A program made the translations under genes and the position numbers. The notes below the pieces were generated by a model. The model searched no databases. It saw only the letters and a list, made by a program, of their open reading frames with translations, and was not told where the DNA came from. DNA of 64,000 bases from Chloroflexota bacterium (GTDB lineage: Bacteria > Chloroflexota > Anaerolineae > Anaerolineales > Villigracilaceae), in the NCBI GenBank assembly GCA_019873655.1, contig JAIOAU010000004.1, positions 62,001-126,000 of the forward strand, in the 5' to 3' direction. This document shows positions 1 through 6,889 of the stretch, in pieces (the stretch's first letter is position 1; each line of letters opens with the position of its first letter).

Positions 1-2
1 TC

Positions 3-95
3 GCCGCCGTTGAGGGGGACGATATTCAAGAGGCCATCGAAGCCGCGGATGGACAGATGTACCGGATGAAACAGTCCGCGGGGCGGGAGGGGTGA
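3..95 (+). CDS. C-terminal end of a GGDEF-type diguanylate cyclase (partial)
   Basis: This is the last 30 codons of a gene that begins left of the window; the stop is TGA at 93-95. The residues IEAADGQMYRMKQSAGR match the usual end of a GGDEF domain, where an 'ADqAMYrAK.aGRn' helix closes the fold. The role would be synthesis of c-di-GMP, or its binding if the active site is degenerate, but the catalytic GG(D/E)EF loop lies outside the window. The low-GC cassette block begins just downstream. The assignment rests on one short C-terminal motif, so it is moderate in strength. Confidence 0.6.
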   Translation, partial: AAVEGDDIQEAIEAADGQMYRMKQSAGREG

Positions 96-105
96 GGTAA
101 CGCCA

Positions 106-191
106 TTTTAACGGAACTGGCTTGAGCCAAGAAAACTGCCTGAAAACGCGGCACGTACCCGCCAGTCAAGTGCACGCTGTGTTGGGCTGCC
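106..191 (-). repeat. Degenerate attC-like site of cassette B
   Basis: Read on the minus strand the site starts with GGCAGCCCAAC (R'' core GCCCAAC, 187-181), has a short inner inverted repeat of ACTGGC with GCCAGT, and ends at GTTAAAA (112-106), one mismatch from the GTTRRRY core. The inner stem is only 6 bp, so this is a weak or decayed site. Its best support is that R'' is the perfect complement of the start of its own cassette at 770-780. Confidence 0.45.
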
Positions 192-215
192 TTGAGCCTA
201 AAGGACTCTGAATCC

Positions 216-749
216 TCATGGGTAATTTATTATCAATACAAGAATGAATTGTCCAACTCCATACGTTGCAACTCCTAGGGCTAGTAATGTAGCGTGTAGA
301 GTCACGGGTAACTTGAAGAACTTGCTCTCGCGATACTTCTTTCTTACGGCAAGAGCAGCATTAAGCTGTCTTTCCAATTCATTCAGCTTGACTTTCTCAG
401 AAGTTTCGTCATTTGTTCTGAAAACTGTTGCAAGTCGAAGATATGCACGATGGTGTAGTATTCTTTCGATATCCCATTCATTAGATGCTACATCTAGAAT
501 ATGTTTAATCCCAATGACTGCGAATAAAAGCGAAAATACAAGCAAGAGCAGTGCAAGAACTCCTGATATTTGCAACACCTGTGAAGATGAACTTAAAGTG
601 TTGGCGATCCATACAACCGCGGCCAAAGTGATTGTAGTAGTCCATTTCACAAAATCAGTCAGTGTAGTGAGATAAGTCTTTGAAGCTGTCTGTTCAGCTT
701 CGCCATACTTCTCCAAGACATCCAGAATTTTTTGCTCTAACTCTGTCAT
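216..749 (-). CDS. Cassette-borne membrane protein of unknown function
   Basis: A 177-residue protein that I do not recognise. It has a short N-terminal amphipathic region, hydrophobic segments at about residues 36-51 and 58-80, a charged cytosolic-looking middle (about 85-145, rich in Arg, Glu and Lys), and a third hydrophobic segment at about 148-174 close to the C-terminus. The most likely topology is three membrane helices with a soluble central domain. The gene is less GC-rich than the chromosome around it and sits in an integron-like cassette whose ends lie at 779 and about 112. That context suggests accessory or stress-related cargo, but nothing in the sequence shows a specific role. 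Confidence 0.7.
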   Translation of the reverse strand: MTELEQKILDVLEKYGEAEQTASKTYLTTLTDFVKWTTTITLAAVVWIANTLSSSSQVLQISGVLALLLLVFSLLFAVIGIKHILDVASNEWDIERILHHRAYLRLATVFRTNDETSEKVKLNELERQLNAALAVRKKYRESKFFKLPVTLHATLLALGVATYGVGQFILVLIINYP

Positions 750-773
750 GATTCTCTATCTTTCCTTAGGGCA

Positions 774-903
774 GCCCAACGGTAAAGCTGAGCCGCGCCC
801 ACCCGCCGCCGCGAGCAAGACCAACCTGACTGACCGCTGCCCCGCTGGTAGCGCGTCTTGGTTAAAGCGCAAGGGTGGGCGTCGGCTCCAGCGGGTGTTA
901 GCG
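774..903 (-). repeat. attC-like recombination site of cassette A
   Basis: This is a 130-bp imperfect inverted repeat with the order expected of attC. On the minus strand: R'' CGCTAAC (903-897), a 4-nt spacer, an L'' arm (892-873), a variable central part with its own small hairpin (CAAGAC with GTCTTG), an L' arm (804-787), a 6-nt spacer, and R' GTTGGGC (780-774), which fits GTTRRRY. The L arms pair over 18 positions, and the 5' arm carries exactly two extra bases (G and A). They would bulge out as the extrahelical bases typical of folded attC. The length is within the usual 57-141 range. Confidence 0.7.
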
Positions 904-938
904 CGCCATCCAAAAGAATAACCTCATCTGCAACAAGC

Positions 939-1361
939 TTACTCTGCTTCAGCGCCCATGATTACGTTGCGGATTCTCTTTTCCAGACCTTTGGAAACAA
1001 ACTCCGGGTGAATCCACAAATCCTCTGCAGCTACACCTCCCCCCATACCTCCTGTAATACCTTCTCCCAGCTTTCGCCGCTCGTAGTAAATGCCTGCGCC
1101 TTCACCACCATTGCACTCCCAAGCGATTTCATCTAGCTCTGAAAGGAGTTGGTCGAGTGCTTTTTCATCGCATTTGACAAGGTTCACCGGACAAACCAGG
1201 TAGATTTGACCTCCCCAATCTCCTTCCATAACAAGATACGCATCGCCTACAGTTCTTGCCTCTTCGAGACCCTGGAGCGGTTTGTATTCTGTGCCTTCGG
1301 CAGCAGCAACTATGTGGCGTATTGGGCTATGGTGCTCAGGTATGTCTTTGCATTCGAGCAT
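939..1361 (-). CDS. Cassette-borne soluble protein of unknown function
   Basis: A 140-residue protein without signal peptide or membrane helix and not recognised as a known family. Visible traits are an acidic composition, a Gly-rich stretch at about residues 85-110 (including GITGGMGGG) and five Cys residues. The start is supported by a purine-rich AGAGGA upstream of the ATG, about 40 nt inside the cassette start at 1403, which is the usual spacing for an integron cassette gene. The attC-like site begins about 35 bp after the stop codon. Base composition is lower in GC than the chromosomal genes, consistent with transfer. No function can be assigned. Confidence 0.65.
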   Translation of the reverse strand: MLECKDIPEHHSPIRHIVAAAEGTEYKPLQGLEEARTVGDAYLVMEGDWGGQIYLVCPVNLVKCDEKALDQLLSELDEIAWECNGGEGAGIYYERRKLGEGITGGMGGGVAAEDLWIHPEFVSKGLEKRIRNVIMGAEAE

Positions 1362-1431
1362 CTTGTGTTCCTCTGCTTCCTGACTCGTGGATTGGCGCGC
1401 TAACTATGGCTTTAACTGCAACCCAACTTCT

Positions 1432-1496
1432 TAATAGACAGCCAACCCACCATCCTGAGCGCTTGCACGCCAAGGCGCTGAAGGGTGGACTGTCTG
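1432..1496 (-). repeat. attC-like imperfect hairpin upstream of cassette A
   Basis: An imperfect inverted repeat pairs AGACAG with CTGTCT, then CCA/CCC segments and a GCGC stem, with single-base bulges. On the minus strand it is followed by GTTGGGT (1427-1421), which fits GTTRRRY, but no matching R'' box is seen on the far side. It may be a truncated attC left by an earlier cassette. Confidence 0.35.
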
Positions 1497-1499
1497 CTC

Positions 1500-1890
1500 A
1501 CTGAAACCTGAGATTCTTTTTCGATAGCGCGGCTTTCCACTGTCCACAGTATACATACGGATTCCCCTTTTTTCAACAGGGAATTGAGGCTTTCTCTCAG
1601 CAATCGCCATCTCCGGACACTATTACTTGGATGCGACGGATTTGTGGACTTCCAGATCGGCCTTTGCTTTATCCAAAGGAAGGTCGCCAATGCCCTTTCT
1701 GTGCCGCTTTGTTCCTGTCTATGAAATCAAAGGGTCAGCTGGCCAGTCTGGCATCGTGACTGCAGAAAATGTCGTCCATGGAATATTGGGGCATGTTTGA
1801 TATCCTTCTATGAGATAAGTCCACCCGCGCCAAAACTCTAGCATGACGAGCCATCTTTCCCCCGCCAACTTTCTACAGACAGGTCTCCAA
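1500..1890. other. Non-coding or decayed stretch, no gene recognised
   Basis: About 390 bases with no convincing gene on either strand. A minus-strand reading frame at 1412-1690 runs through the attC-like hairpin and has no recognisable domain, so it was not called. The stretch could hold a decayed cassette between the hairpin at 1432-1496 and the tandem repeat that begins at 1899. Confidence 0.4.
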
Positions 1891-1891
1891 A

Positions 1892-2000
1892 CCTGTTATA
1901 ACAGGATGGCAAACGAGTCTTAACAGGATTACAAACGAGTCTTAACAGGATTACAAACGAGTCTTAACAAGATTCCAAAGCAGTTAGAACAGGATTGCCA
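1892..2000. repeat. 22-bp tandem repeat led by a perfect palindrome
   Basis: Units of 22 bp (TAACAGGATTACAAACGAGT plus CT) run head to tail: 1899-1920, 1921-1942, 1943-1964, 1965-1986 and a partial copy at 1987-2000. Copies two and three are identical; the outer ones diverge. The array is preceded by the perfect 14-bp palindrome CCTGTTATAACAGG (1892-1905), whose right half TAACAGG recurs at the head of the following units. There are no unique spacers, so this is not a CRISPR array. Regularly spaced half-sites, two helical turns apart, could bind a protein. Confidence 0.85.
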
Positions 2001-2001
2001 G

Positions 2002-2032
2002 CCTCCCCCAAACGCTTCGCATTTGGGGGAGG
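2002..2032 (-). terminator. Strong hairpin downstream of the HU-like gene
   Basis: An 11-bp perfect stem (CCTCCCCCAAA with TTTGGGGGAGG) and a 9-nt loop lie 29 bp past the stop codon of the HU-like gene. On the minus strand no T-run follows, so it is either an atypical terminator or an mRNA 3'-end stabiliser. Confidence 0.5.
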
Positions 2033-2061
2033 CGTCCGCAGGATGGGAGGGCAGGCGGAGT

Positions 2062-2442
2062 CTACTCCTTCTCGAACTTGATCGTCGCCAGCGCCTTCTT
2101 GAACTCCTTGCCGGCGTTGAAGCGCGGCAGGACGTTCGTGATATTGCTGGCGCGCACCTCCTCGGCGGTGGCGGCGCCGTCGGCCTCGTTCTTCAGCCAG
2201 AAACTGCCGAAATCGCCCAACTCCACGACATTCCCCGCCGCCAGTTCCTGCGGGACGACGGTCAGCAGGGCCTCCAGCACGGCCATCGTGTCGGTGGTGG
2301 ATACGGTGGAGATTTGCGCAATGCGCTCCGCCATTTTCCGCAGGGTCGTGCGTCCGCTGGAGACGATGGATGGGTAATACTTTTTGGGCGCGGCCGGGTT
2401 CGCCGGATTGCCGCGCTCGATAACATTGAATTTCACAGTCAT
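2062..2442 (-). CDS. HU/IHF-family DNA-binding protein with N-terminal extension (HU-HIG type)
   Basis: A 126-residue nucleoid-associated protein, longer than the 90-95 residues of classical HU. The N-terminal ~35 residues (VIERGNPANP, KKYYPS) resemble the extension of the HU-HIG subfamily. The HU core follows: helices 1-2 (about 30-60, TLRKMAERIAQISTVSTTDT), the LGDFGSF turn before the DNA-binding arm, and a C-terminal FNAGKEFKKAL helix. It should bend or bind DNA as a dimer. An AGGAGG-like site precedes the ATG, a strong promoter lies at 2521-2549 on the minus strand, and a hairpin follows the stop, so this is a single-gene unit. Confidence 0.88.
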   Translation of the reverse strand: MTVKFNVIERGNPANPAAPKKYYPSIVSSGRTTLRKMAERIAQISTVSTTDTMAVLEALLTVVPQELAAGNVVELGDFGSFWLKNEADGAATAEEVRASNITNVLPRFNAGKEFKKALATIKFEKE

Positions 2443-2520
2443 CTTTGCCTCCTCACTATGAAACTATTTGGATTGGCAGGGAGAAATACGCTGGCTCAGA
2501 TTTCCCCCTGTCTGTACAAA

Positions 2521-2549
2521 AGTATAACGTAGAGCAGTGGAGAGGTCAA
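2521..2549 (-). promoter_or_regulatory. Sigma-A-type promoter of the HU-like gene
   Basis: On the minus strand TTGACC (2549-2544) is followed by a 17-bp spacer and TATACT (2526-2521). The start codon is about 80 nt downstream. Confidence 0.75.
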
Positions 2550-2571
2550 GACATCTCGACCTGCGCGGCCT

Positions 2572-3288
2572 TCATCCCCTCTCCCAGACGGCCAGGATGG
2601 AGCGCCCGAAGGTATAGCGCGTCAGCCAGTCGCTCAGACGGGTCAGCGGCGTCAGGCAACGGTCCCAGAACAGGATTTGCCGGCGGCTGGGCATGGATTG
2701 GCGCAGGAGACTGCGATTGGCCAGGGAGAGAAAGAAGCCGAGCGAATCGAGGTAACGCAGCAAGACCAGACGCGTGCGAGGCGGAGCGAGGGCCTGCAGG
2801 GTGGAACGCGTGTAGCGGCGGTAGTGGCCGATGGCGCGGTCGAAGGGACTGTAGAGGGCCGGGCAGGCGGGGGCCAGGACGATGAGATGGCCGCCGGGGA
2901 ACAGGCGGGCCGCCGCCCGCTCGAGTTCGGCGCGGTCGTCTTCAATGTGCTCGAGGACGTCCACGTAGAGGATGGCGTCGAAACGCGCCGAAGCGGGCAG
3001 GTCTTGCAACGCGCCGGGGACGGCGCGGCAGCAGGACGGCAGGCTCGAGGTCCGAATGCGCTCCTCGATGCGCGCCAGCAGGCGCGGGTCCGGTTCGAGA
3101 CACCACCATTCCTGCTCGCGCCCGGAGCAGAGGGCAGCGGTCGTCGCCCCCAGGCCGGCGCCGACCTCCAGCACGCGCCCGGCGAGGTAGGGACGCAGGA
3201 AACGGCCAAAGTAAGCCTTCCAGCGCACCGCTTCGGCAAAGATATCCAGTTCACCGCCGAGGTAGGATTGGGCGTTCAGGATTCCCAT
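2572..3288 (-). CDS. Class I SAM-dependent methyltransferase
   Basis: A 238-residue protein. The SAM-binding glycine loop VLEVGAGLGATT is at about residues 39-50, the acidic end of strand beta2 (CLEPD) at about 63-67, and the post-motif-I region (ILYVDVLEHIEDD) near 103-115. The last marks the type of methyltransferase found in sugar and lipid modification clusters. The ATG at 3286-3288 overlaps the end of the preceding glycosyltransferase gene by 13 bp, so the two are translationally coupled. A longer upstream reading frame exists but would run through that glycosyltransferase gene, so this internal ATG is preferred. The substrate is probably a glycolipid or polyprenyl-linked sugar, from context only. 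Confidence 0.82.
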   Translation of the reverse strand: MGILNAQSYLGGELDIFAEAVRWKAYFGRFLRPYLAGRVLEVGAGLGATTAALCSGREQEWWCLEPDPRLLARIEERIRTSSLPSCCRAVPGALQDLPASARFDAILYVDVLEHIEDDRAELERAAARLFPGGHLIVLAPACPALYSPFDRAIGHYRRYTRSTLQALAPPRTRLVLLRYLDSLGFFLSLANRSLLRQSMPSRRQILFWDRCLTPLTRLSDWLTRYTFGRSILAVWERG

Positions 3289-4226
3289 TTGTCCACCCGC
3301 AGCAGGTAGGCCGGGTAATCGGCGGCGGGGATGAACATGCGGGCGCTGCGGTAACTCAACAGCAAGAAGGTCAGCAACGCCAGGAAGAGGAAGGCCTGCG
3401 AGGCCAGCAGCGTCAGGCCGATGGCGACGGTCGTCGCCCAACCGGGGATGGCCAGCGGGGTCAGATAGCGGACGTAGAGTAGCGCCAGGAAACCGAGCAC
3501 GTCCGCGCCCAGGAGGGCCAGGGCGAAGAAGATGAGGCGGGCGTAGACGATTTCGACATAGACCGAAATGGCGCTCAGGCCGTGCAGGACGAGCGGCGTG
3601 AGGCTCATGTGCGAGCGGCCGGCATAGCGGCGTCCGCGGTCGGTGGGGATGCTCGTCCAGGGCAGGCCGGCGCGCAGGATGCCGGCGGCAAAGTGGTTCC
3701 AAATTTCCTGCAGGTAAACCACCCGCCCCAGGAGCGGAGGCGGAATCAGGCAAAAGTTGCCGAAGGCGATGCTGCGTCCCGTCAGGAGGCGGAAGATGGC
3801 CTTGAAGGCCAGGTAGAAGGAACGAAAGACCCAGTTCTCCGAGCGGCGGGCGCGGCGGGCAAAGACGATGATGCCGGGCGTCTGTTCGGCCGCGGCCAGC
3901 AAGCGGGGAATGTCCTGGGGGCGGTCTTCGCCGTCGCAGTCCATGACGATGAGCGGAGCCTGGACGCCCATTTCATGGGCATAGGCCAACCCGATGGCGA
4001 TGGCCCGCTGATGGCCGAGGTTGCGCGTCAGATGCAGCACCTGGACGGCGCGCAGACTGCCCTGCGGGCGGGGCAGCGCCTCGGGCAAGGACGAGGAGCC
4101 GTCGTTGACGACCAACAGGTGGAGGGCGAGGCCGTGTTCCTGGCCTACGGCTTGCAATTCCTCGACCAGGCGGGCCAGCGCCTGCCAGTCGTTGTAGAGG
4201 GGGGTCAAGATGAAGAGCGTTTTCAT
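3276..4226 (-). CDS. Family 2 glycosyltransferase with C-terminal membrane helices
   Basis: A 316-residue protein of the dolichyl-phosphate-mannose-synthase-like GT2 group. The N-terminal GT-A fold shows LTPLYND (residues 7-13), VVNDGSSS and the acidic metal-binding motif MDCDGEDRP. Two hydrophobic segments near residues 235-255 and 270-300 anchor the enzyme. It should transfer a sugar from a nucleotide-sugar to a lipid carrier at the inner face of the membrane. Its ATG overlaps the stop of the upstream gene in an ATGA junction, and its own 3' end overlaps the methyltransferase gene. The three genes form a tight operon for a lipid-linked or surface glycan. Confidence 0.85.
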   Translation of the reverse strand: MKTLFILTPLYNDWQALARLVEELQAVGQEHGLALHLLVVNDGSSSLPEALPRPQGSLRAVQVLHLTRNLGHQRAIAIGLAYAHEMGVQAPLIVMDCDGEDRPQDIPRLLAAAEQTPGIIVFARRARRSENWVFRSFYLAFKAIFRLLTGRSIAFGNFCLIPPPLLGRVVYLQEIWNHFAAGILRAGLPWTSIPTDRGRRYAGRSHMSLTPLVLHGLSAISVYVEIVYARLIFFALALLGADVLGFLALLYVRYLTPLAIPGWATTVAIGLTLLASQAFLFLALLTFLLLSYRSARMFIPAADYPAYLLRVDKWES

Positions 4227-6130
4227 GGCGGCACATAGCGGACGACGGCCAGCACCGCCCCGGCCTTTTGCACCTGAAAGAGAATCGGCAGGTCGGGATA
4301 AACGGTCAAATCGGCGTCGTAACGGGTGGAAATCAGGGCGTAGAAATCAGATGGAGGGCGTCCTTCTTCGAGGGCGTGATAGACCTGGAGGTCCGGCCGG
4401 GCGTAGCGCCAGAAGGTCGTCGGCGGGCCCCAGACAACGACGCGTGCGCCCGGCGGGGCGGAGCGGTTGAGGAAGTCGGCGGCGGCGCGGAAGGAGGTGC
4501 CCCAGTAGTCCATTTCGTAGCGGCGGAAAGCGCCGCCCACGCCGCCCGTCAGGCTGTTGTAGTAAATGTACTGATACGGGTGCAGCGAGAGGACGCCGGC
4601 CAGGCCGGGCAGGAGGCTCAGGGCGCACAGGGCCGCCCAGGCCGGGCGCGGCAGGCGTTCCCAGAGCGCTTCCAGCGCCCGCCCCGCCAGCAGAAAGAGC
4701 GGGGGCAGGAGGAAGAGGAACTGGCGGAAGTTGTCATACAGATAGGCGTTTCCGAACATCGCCGCCGCCAGCGGCAATCCAAACCACAGGAGGACGATCT
4801 GCCCCAATTCGGTCTGGGGCCTGCGGCGCGCCGCCTGCCAGAGAAGCAAAACCAGACCGGCCAGGGCCAGCAGGAGCGCCGGTTCGGTCGTCTGCAGGGC
4901 CATCAGGGTGGGCAAGTAGGAGGGAGGCGTCTCGTTTCCGGCGTAGTAGCGGCCGGCGAACAACACCTGGCCGGGCCAGGGAAAGGTCAACATGAGGCGG
5001 AGGGTGATCAAGAGGCGCAGGAGCGGTTCGCCCCACAGATAGGGCCAGGTCAGGTACATGACAGCAAAGGCGGCCAGGATATAGAGGGCCAGCGGCCAGA
5101 GGGCGCGCTGACGGTATTCCCGCCAGGCAAACCAGGCGATCAGCGCCCCGGCCATCCAGCCCAGGACGCGAATCCCGGCGGTCAGGCCGAGGGCGGCGGC
5201 CGCGGCCCAGAAGAGCGGCGAGCGCAGCAGGCGGGCCGTCAGTTGCAGGCGCGGCCGCAGGTCATGCGCCCAGAGGGCGGCGCGCAGACGCGGCAGGAAG
5301 GGCAGAGCGGTCAGCCCCAGCCAGAGCAGGCAGCCCGAGACGAAGAGCGCCGCCCCCCAGAACTTCGCCAGCCAGGGGCGCAGGTAGAGATCGAGGTCGT
5401 GCACGAAGGTCGGGTCGGCCAGGGCGGGGGCGCGCGCCTGCCAGCCTCGGACCACCTGCGCCGTCCCCCAGGCGAGCGCCAGGACTCCCAGCGCCCACAG
5501 CAGGGGCAACAGCAGACGCAAGGATGGATGCAAATCGCGCCAATCGGCGCGTCCATCGAGCGGACGCGGCGACGTCCCGGCGAAAGACAGCGCCGCGGCG
5601 AGCGAATCTCTCCAGCGCAGGCCGAAATACACCGTCAGAATGAAACCGGTCAAGGACGGGATGTCGCGTTCGTTGATGAACGCGTGTCCCCACAGCAAGG
5701 GCTGGAGGGCGAACAAGAGCGCCGCGCCGAAGGCCGGCCAGGGTTTCAGCCAGCGCCGCGCCAGGGCGTACATCCCCAGGACGCCGGCCTGAAAGGTCAG
5801 GAAGGTCAGGCCGTGCGCCACATCGGAAAGATACGCATGGGGAAACAGGCGGCCGAGCAGCAGGCACAGCATCCAGACCCAGGCGCCGTAGTGGCGCAGG
5901 GTCGGGTCGCTGTAGGGCAGGGGCGGTCGTCCAGAAAAGAGCGCCTGGTAGGCCGAGAGGGCCTCGCGCCCATACTGGAAGAAGTTGTATTCGTCCCAAC
6001 CCTCGCCGTAATCGGTCAGGACGAGCAAGCCGACGACGAGGCTCAGGAGAACGAACAGGCTCAACCAGAAAGGGGGCGCGTGCAGGAGAGCGCCCCCTCG
6101 CCGCGGCGACCGGTCAGCCGTTCCATCCAT
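4223..6130 (-). CDS. Polytopic GT39/PMT-like membrane glycosyltransferase
   Basis: A 635-residue membrane protein with about 10-13 hydrophobic segments. The first extracytoplasmic loop contains YGEGWDEYNFFQYG, with the Asp-Glu pair that GT-C fold enzymes (PMT, ArnT) use as catalytic base. RRW and RDIPSLTGF stretches follow, as in PMT-type proteins. It should use a lipid-phosphate-linked sugar as donor outside the membrane, which fits the adjacent DPM-like synthase that could make that donor. It is the first gene of the three-gene operon and overlaps the next gene by 4 bp (ATGA). The acceptor cannot be told from sequence. Confidence 0.8.
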   Translation of the reverse strand: MDGTADRSPRRGGALLHAPPFWLSLFVLLSLVVGLLVLTDYGEGWDEYNFFQYGREALSAYQALFSGRPPLPYSDPTLRHYGAWVWMLCLLLGRLFPHAYLSDVAHGLTFLTFQAGVLGMYALARRWLKPWPAFGAALLFALQPLLWGHAFINERDIPSLTGFILTVYFGLRWRDSLAAALSFAGTSPRPLDGRADWRDLHPSLRLLLPLLWALGVLALAWGTAQVVRGWQARAPALADPTFVHDLDLYLRPWLAKFWGAALFVSGCLLWLGLTALPFLPRLRAALWAHDLRPRLQLTARLLRSPLFWAAAAALGLTAGIRVLGWMAGALIAWFAWREYRQRALWPLALYILAAFAVMYLTWPYLWGEPLLRLLITLRLMLTFPWPGQVLFAGRYYAGNETPPSYLPTLMALQTTEPALLLALAGLVLLLWQAARRRPQTELGQIVLLWFGLPLAAAMFGNAYLYDNFRQFLFLLPPLFLLAGRALEALWERLPRPAWAALCALSLLPGLAGVLSLHPYQYIYYNSLTGGVGGAFRRYEMDYWGTSFRAAADFLNRSAPPGARVVVWGPPTTFWRYARPDLQVYHALEEGRPPSDFYALISTRYDADLTVYPDLPILFQVQKAGAVLAVVRYVPP

Positions 6131-6148
6131 AGAGACACAGAGGAGCGA

Positions 6149-6823
6149 TCAGGAGGCCGCTTTCTTTTTGCGCAGGTAGAGGAACAGGCCCACGCCGCCG
6201 GCGATGACGACCACGATCAGGCACAGGCAGAACAAGCCGCCGACCACCCACCAGACCCAGTCGTTGTTGCTGAGCGAACTCTCGGCCTGGATGCGATTCA
6301 TGCCGCCGACGTTGAGGTTCCAGGTCAGGGTCCGGCCGTCCACCGCGTGGGCGTTATGCGAGGTGATTCGGCCGGGCATCGTCACTTTCCAGATCATGCT
6401 GATGGACGAGCCCAATCCTCCACCGCCGCTCAGGTCGAGGGAAACGTCGTAATACAAGACGTTATTCACGACCTCCAAGCGGTTGACCGTGATTTCCTGA
6501 GCGGTGTAAATCGAGCGCAATTGCTGCAAATCGGTGAAGGGCATTTCGGCGATGCACCAGGTCTCGCTGCCGCGCTGTTCCTGGCGGATGACCGTGTTGG
6601 GCGGGAAGTCGCTGCTCGAATCGGCCCACATCTCCTGACAGAAGGCGTCGGGGTTCGAAACGCCGCTCGACATCATCTCCATTTCATCAGCCGTGAATCC
6701 AATCATCAGCGACACCGAGCCGTTCTGATTCGGTCGAATCGTGGTGTCGTATTCAATCGAACAACCGGCCAGGAGCAAAGCCAGCAGGACGACCGCGGCC
6801 GCGAGCAAGAATTTATTGCGCAT
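6149..6823 (-). CDS. Membrane-anchored lipoprotein with LppM-like domain
   Basis: A 224-residue lipoprotein. The start chosen is the ATG at 6821-6823, which has an AAAGGAGG site just upstream and is directly followed by a signal peptide ending in the lipobox LLLAGC; an upstream in-frame ATG lacks these. The soluble domain (about 20-180) begins with a beta pattern (TTIRPNQNGSVSLMIGFTAD) like that of LppM/DUF3153-type proteins. The C-terminus has one membrane helix and a basic RKKK tail, so the protein would be fixed to the membrane at both ends. A paralogue with the same layout lies immediately upstream (6890-7567). Its role is unknown. Confidence 0.78.
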   Translation of the reverse strand: MRNKFLLAAAVVLLALLLAGCSIEYDTTIRPNQNGSVSLMIGFTADEMEMMSSGVSNPDAFCQEMWADSSSDFPPNTVIRQEQRGSETWCIAEMPFTDLQQLRSIYTAQEITVNRLEVVNNVLYYDVSLDLSGGGGLGSSISMIWKVTMPGRITSHNAHAVDGRTLTWNLNVGGMNRIQAESSLSNNDWVWWVVGGLFCLCLIVVVIAGGVGLFLYLRKKKAAS

Positions 6824-6889
6824 TTTGAGCCTCCTTTTTCGGGAACCAATCACAACGAGACGGCCTGCCTGGCGGGCCATCTCGCTCCA

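Larger units (their letters stand above)
106..1404 (-). mobile_element. Two-cassette integron-like array (CALIN-type, no integrase seen)
   Basis: Two genes of unknown function, 939-1361 and 216-749, both on the minus strand, are each followed by an attC-like inverted repeat (774-903 and about 106-191). Read on the minus strand, cassette A begins at GTTAGCGCGCC (1404 to 1394) and its 3' site begins with the exact complement GGCGCGCTAAC (907 to 897). Cassette B begins at GTTGGGCTGCC (780 to 770) and its 3' site begins with GGCAGCCCAAC (191 to 181). Ends of one cassette that match each other, not those of the neighbour, are what an attC rebuilt in a circular cassette predicts. No integrase gene is in the window. 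GC content is visibly below that of the flanking genes. Confidence 0.65.

Noticed and set aside
1412-1690. A 92-codon minus-strand frame upstream of cassette A
   Set aside because: It runs through the attC-like hairpin, has no ribosome site and no recognisable domain.
1899-2000. Possible CRISPR array
   Set aside because: The 22-bp units are directly joined without unique spacers, and no cas gene is present.
3289-3753. Longer N-terminus for the methyltransferase
   Set aside because: The added part lies within the glycosyltransferase gene in another frame and looks like a shadow; the ATG at 3288 gives the normal family start.
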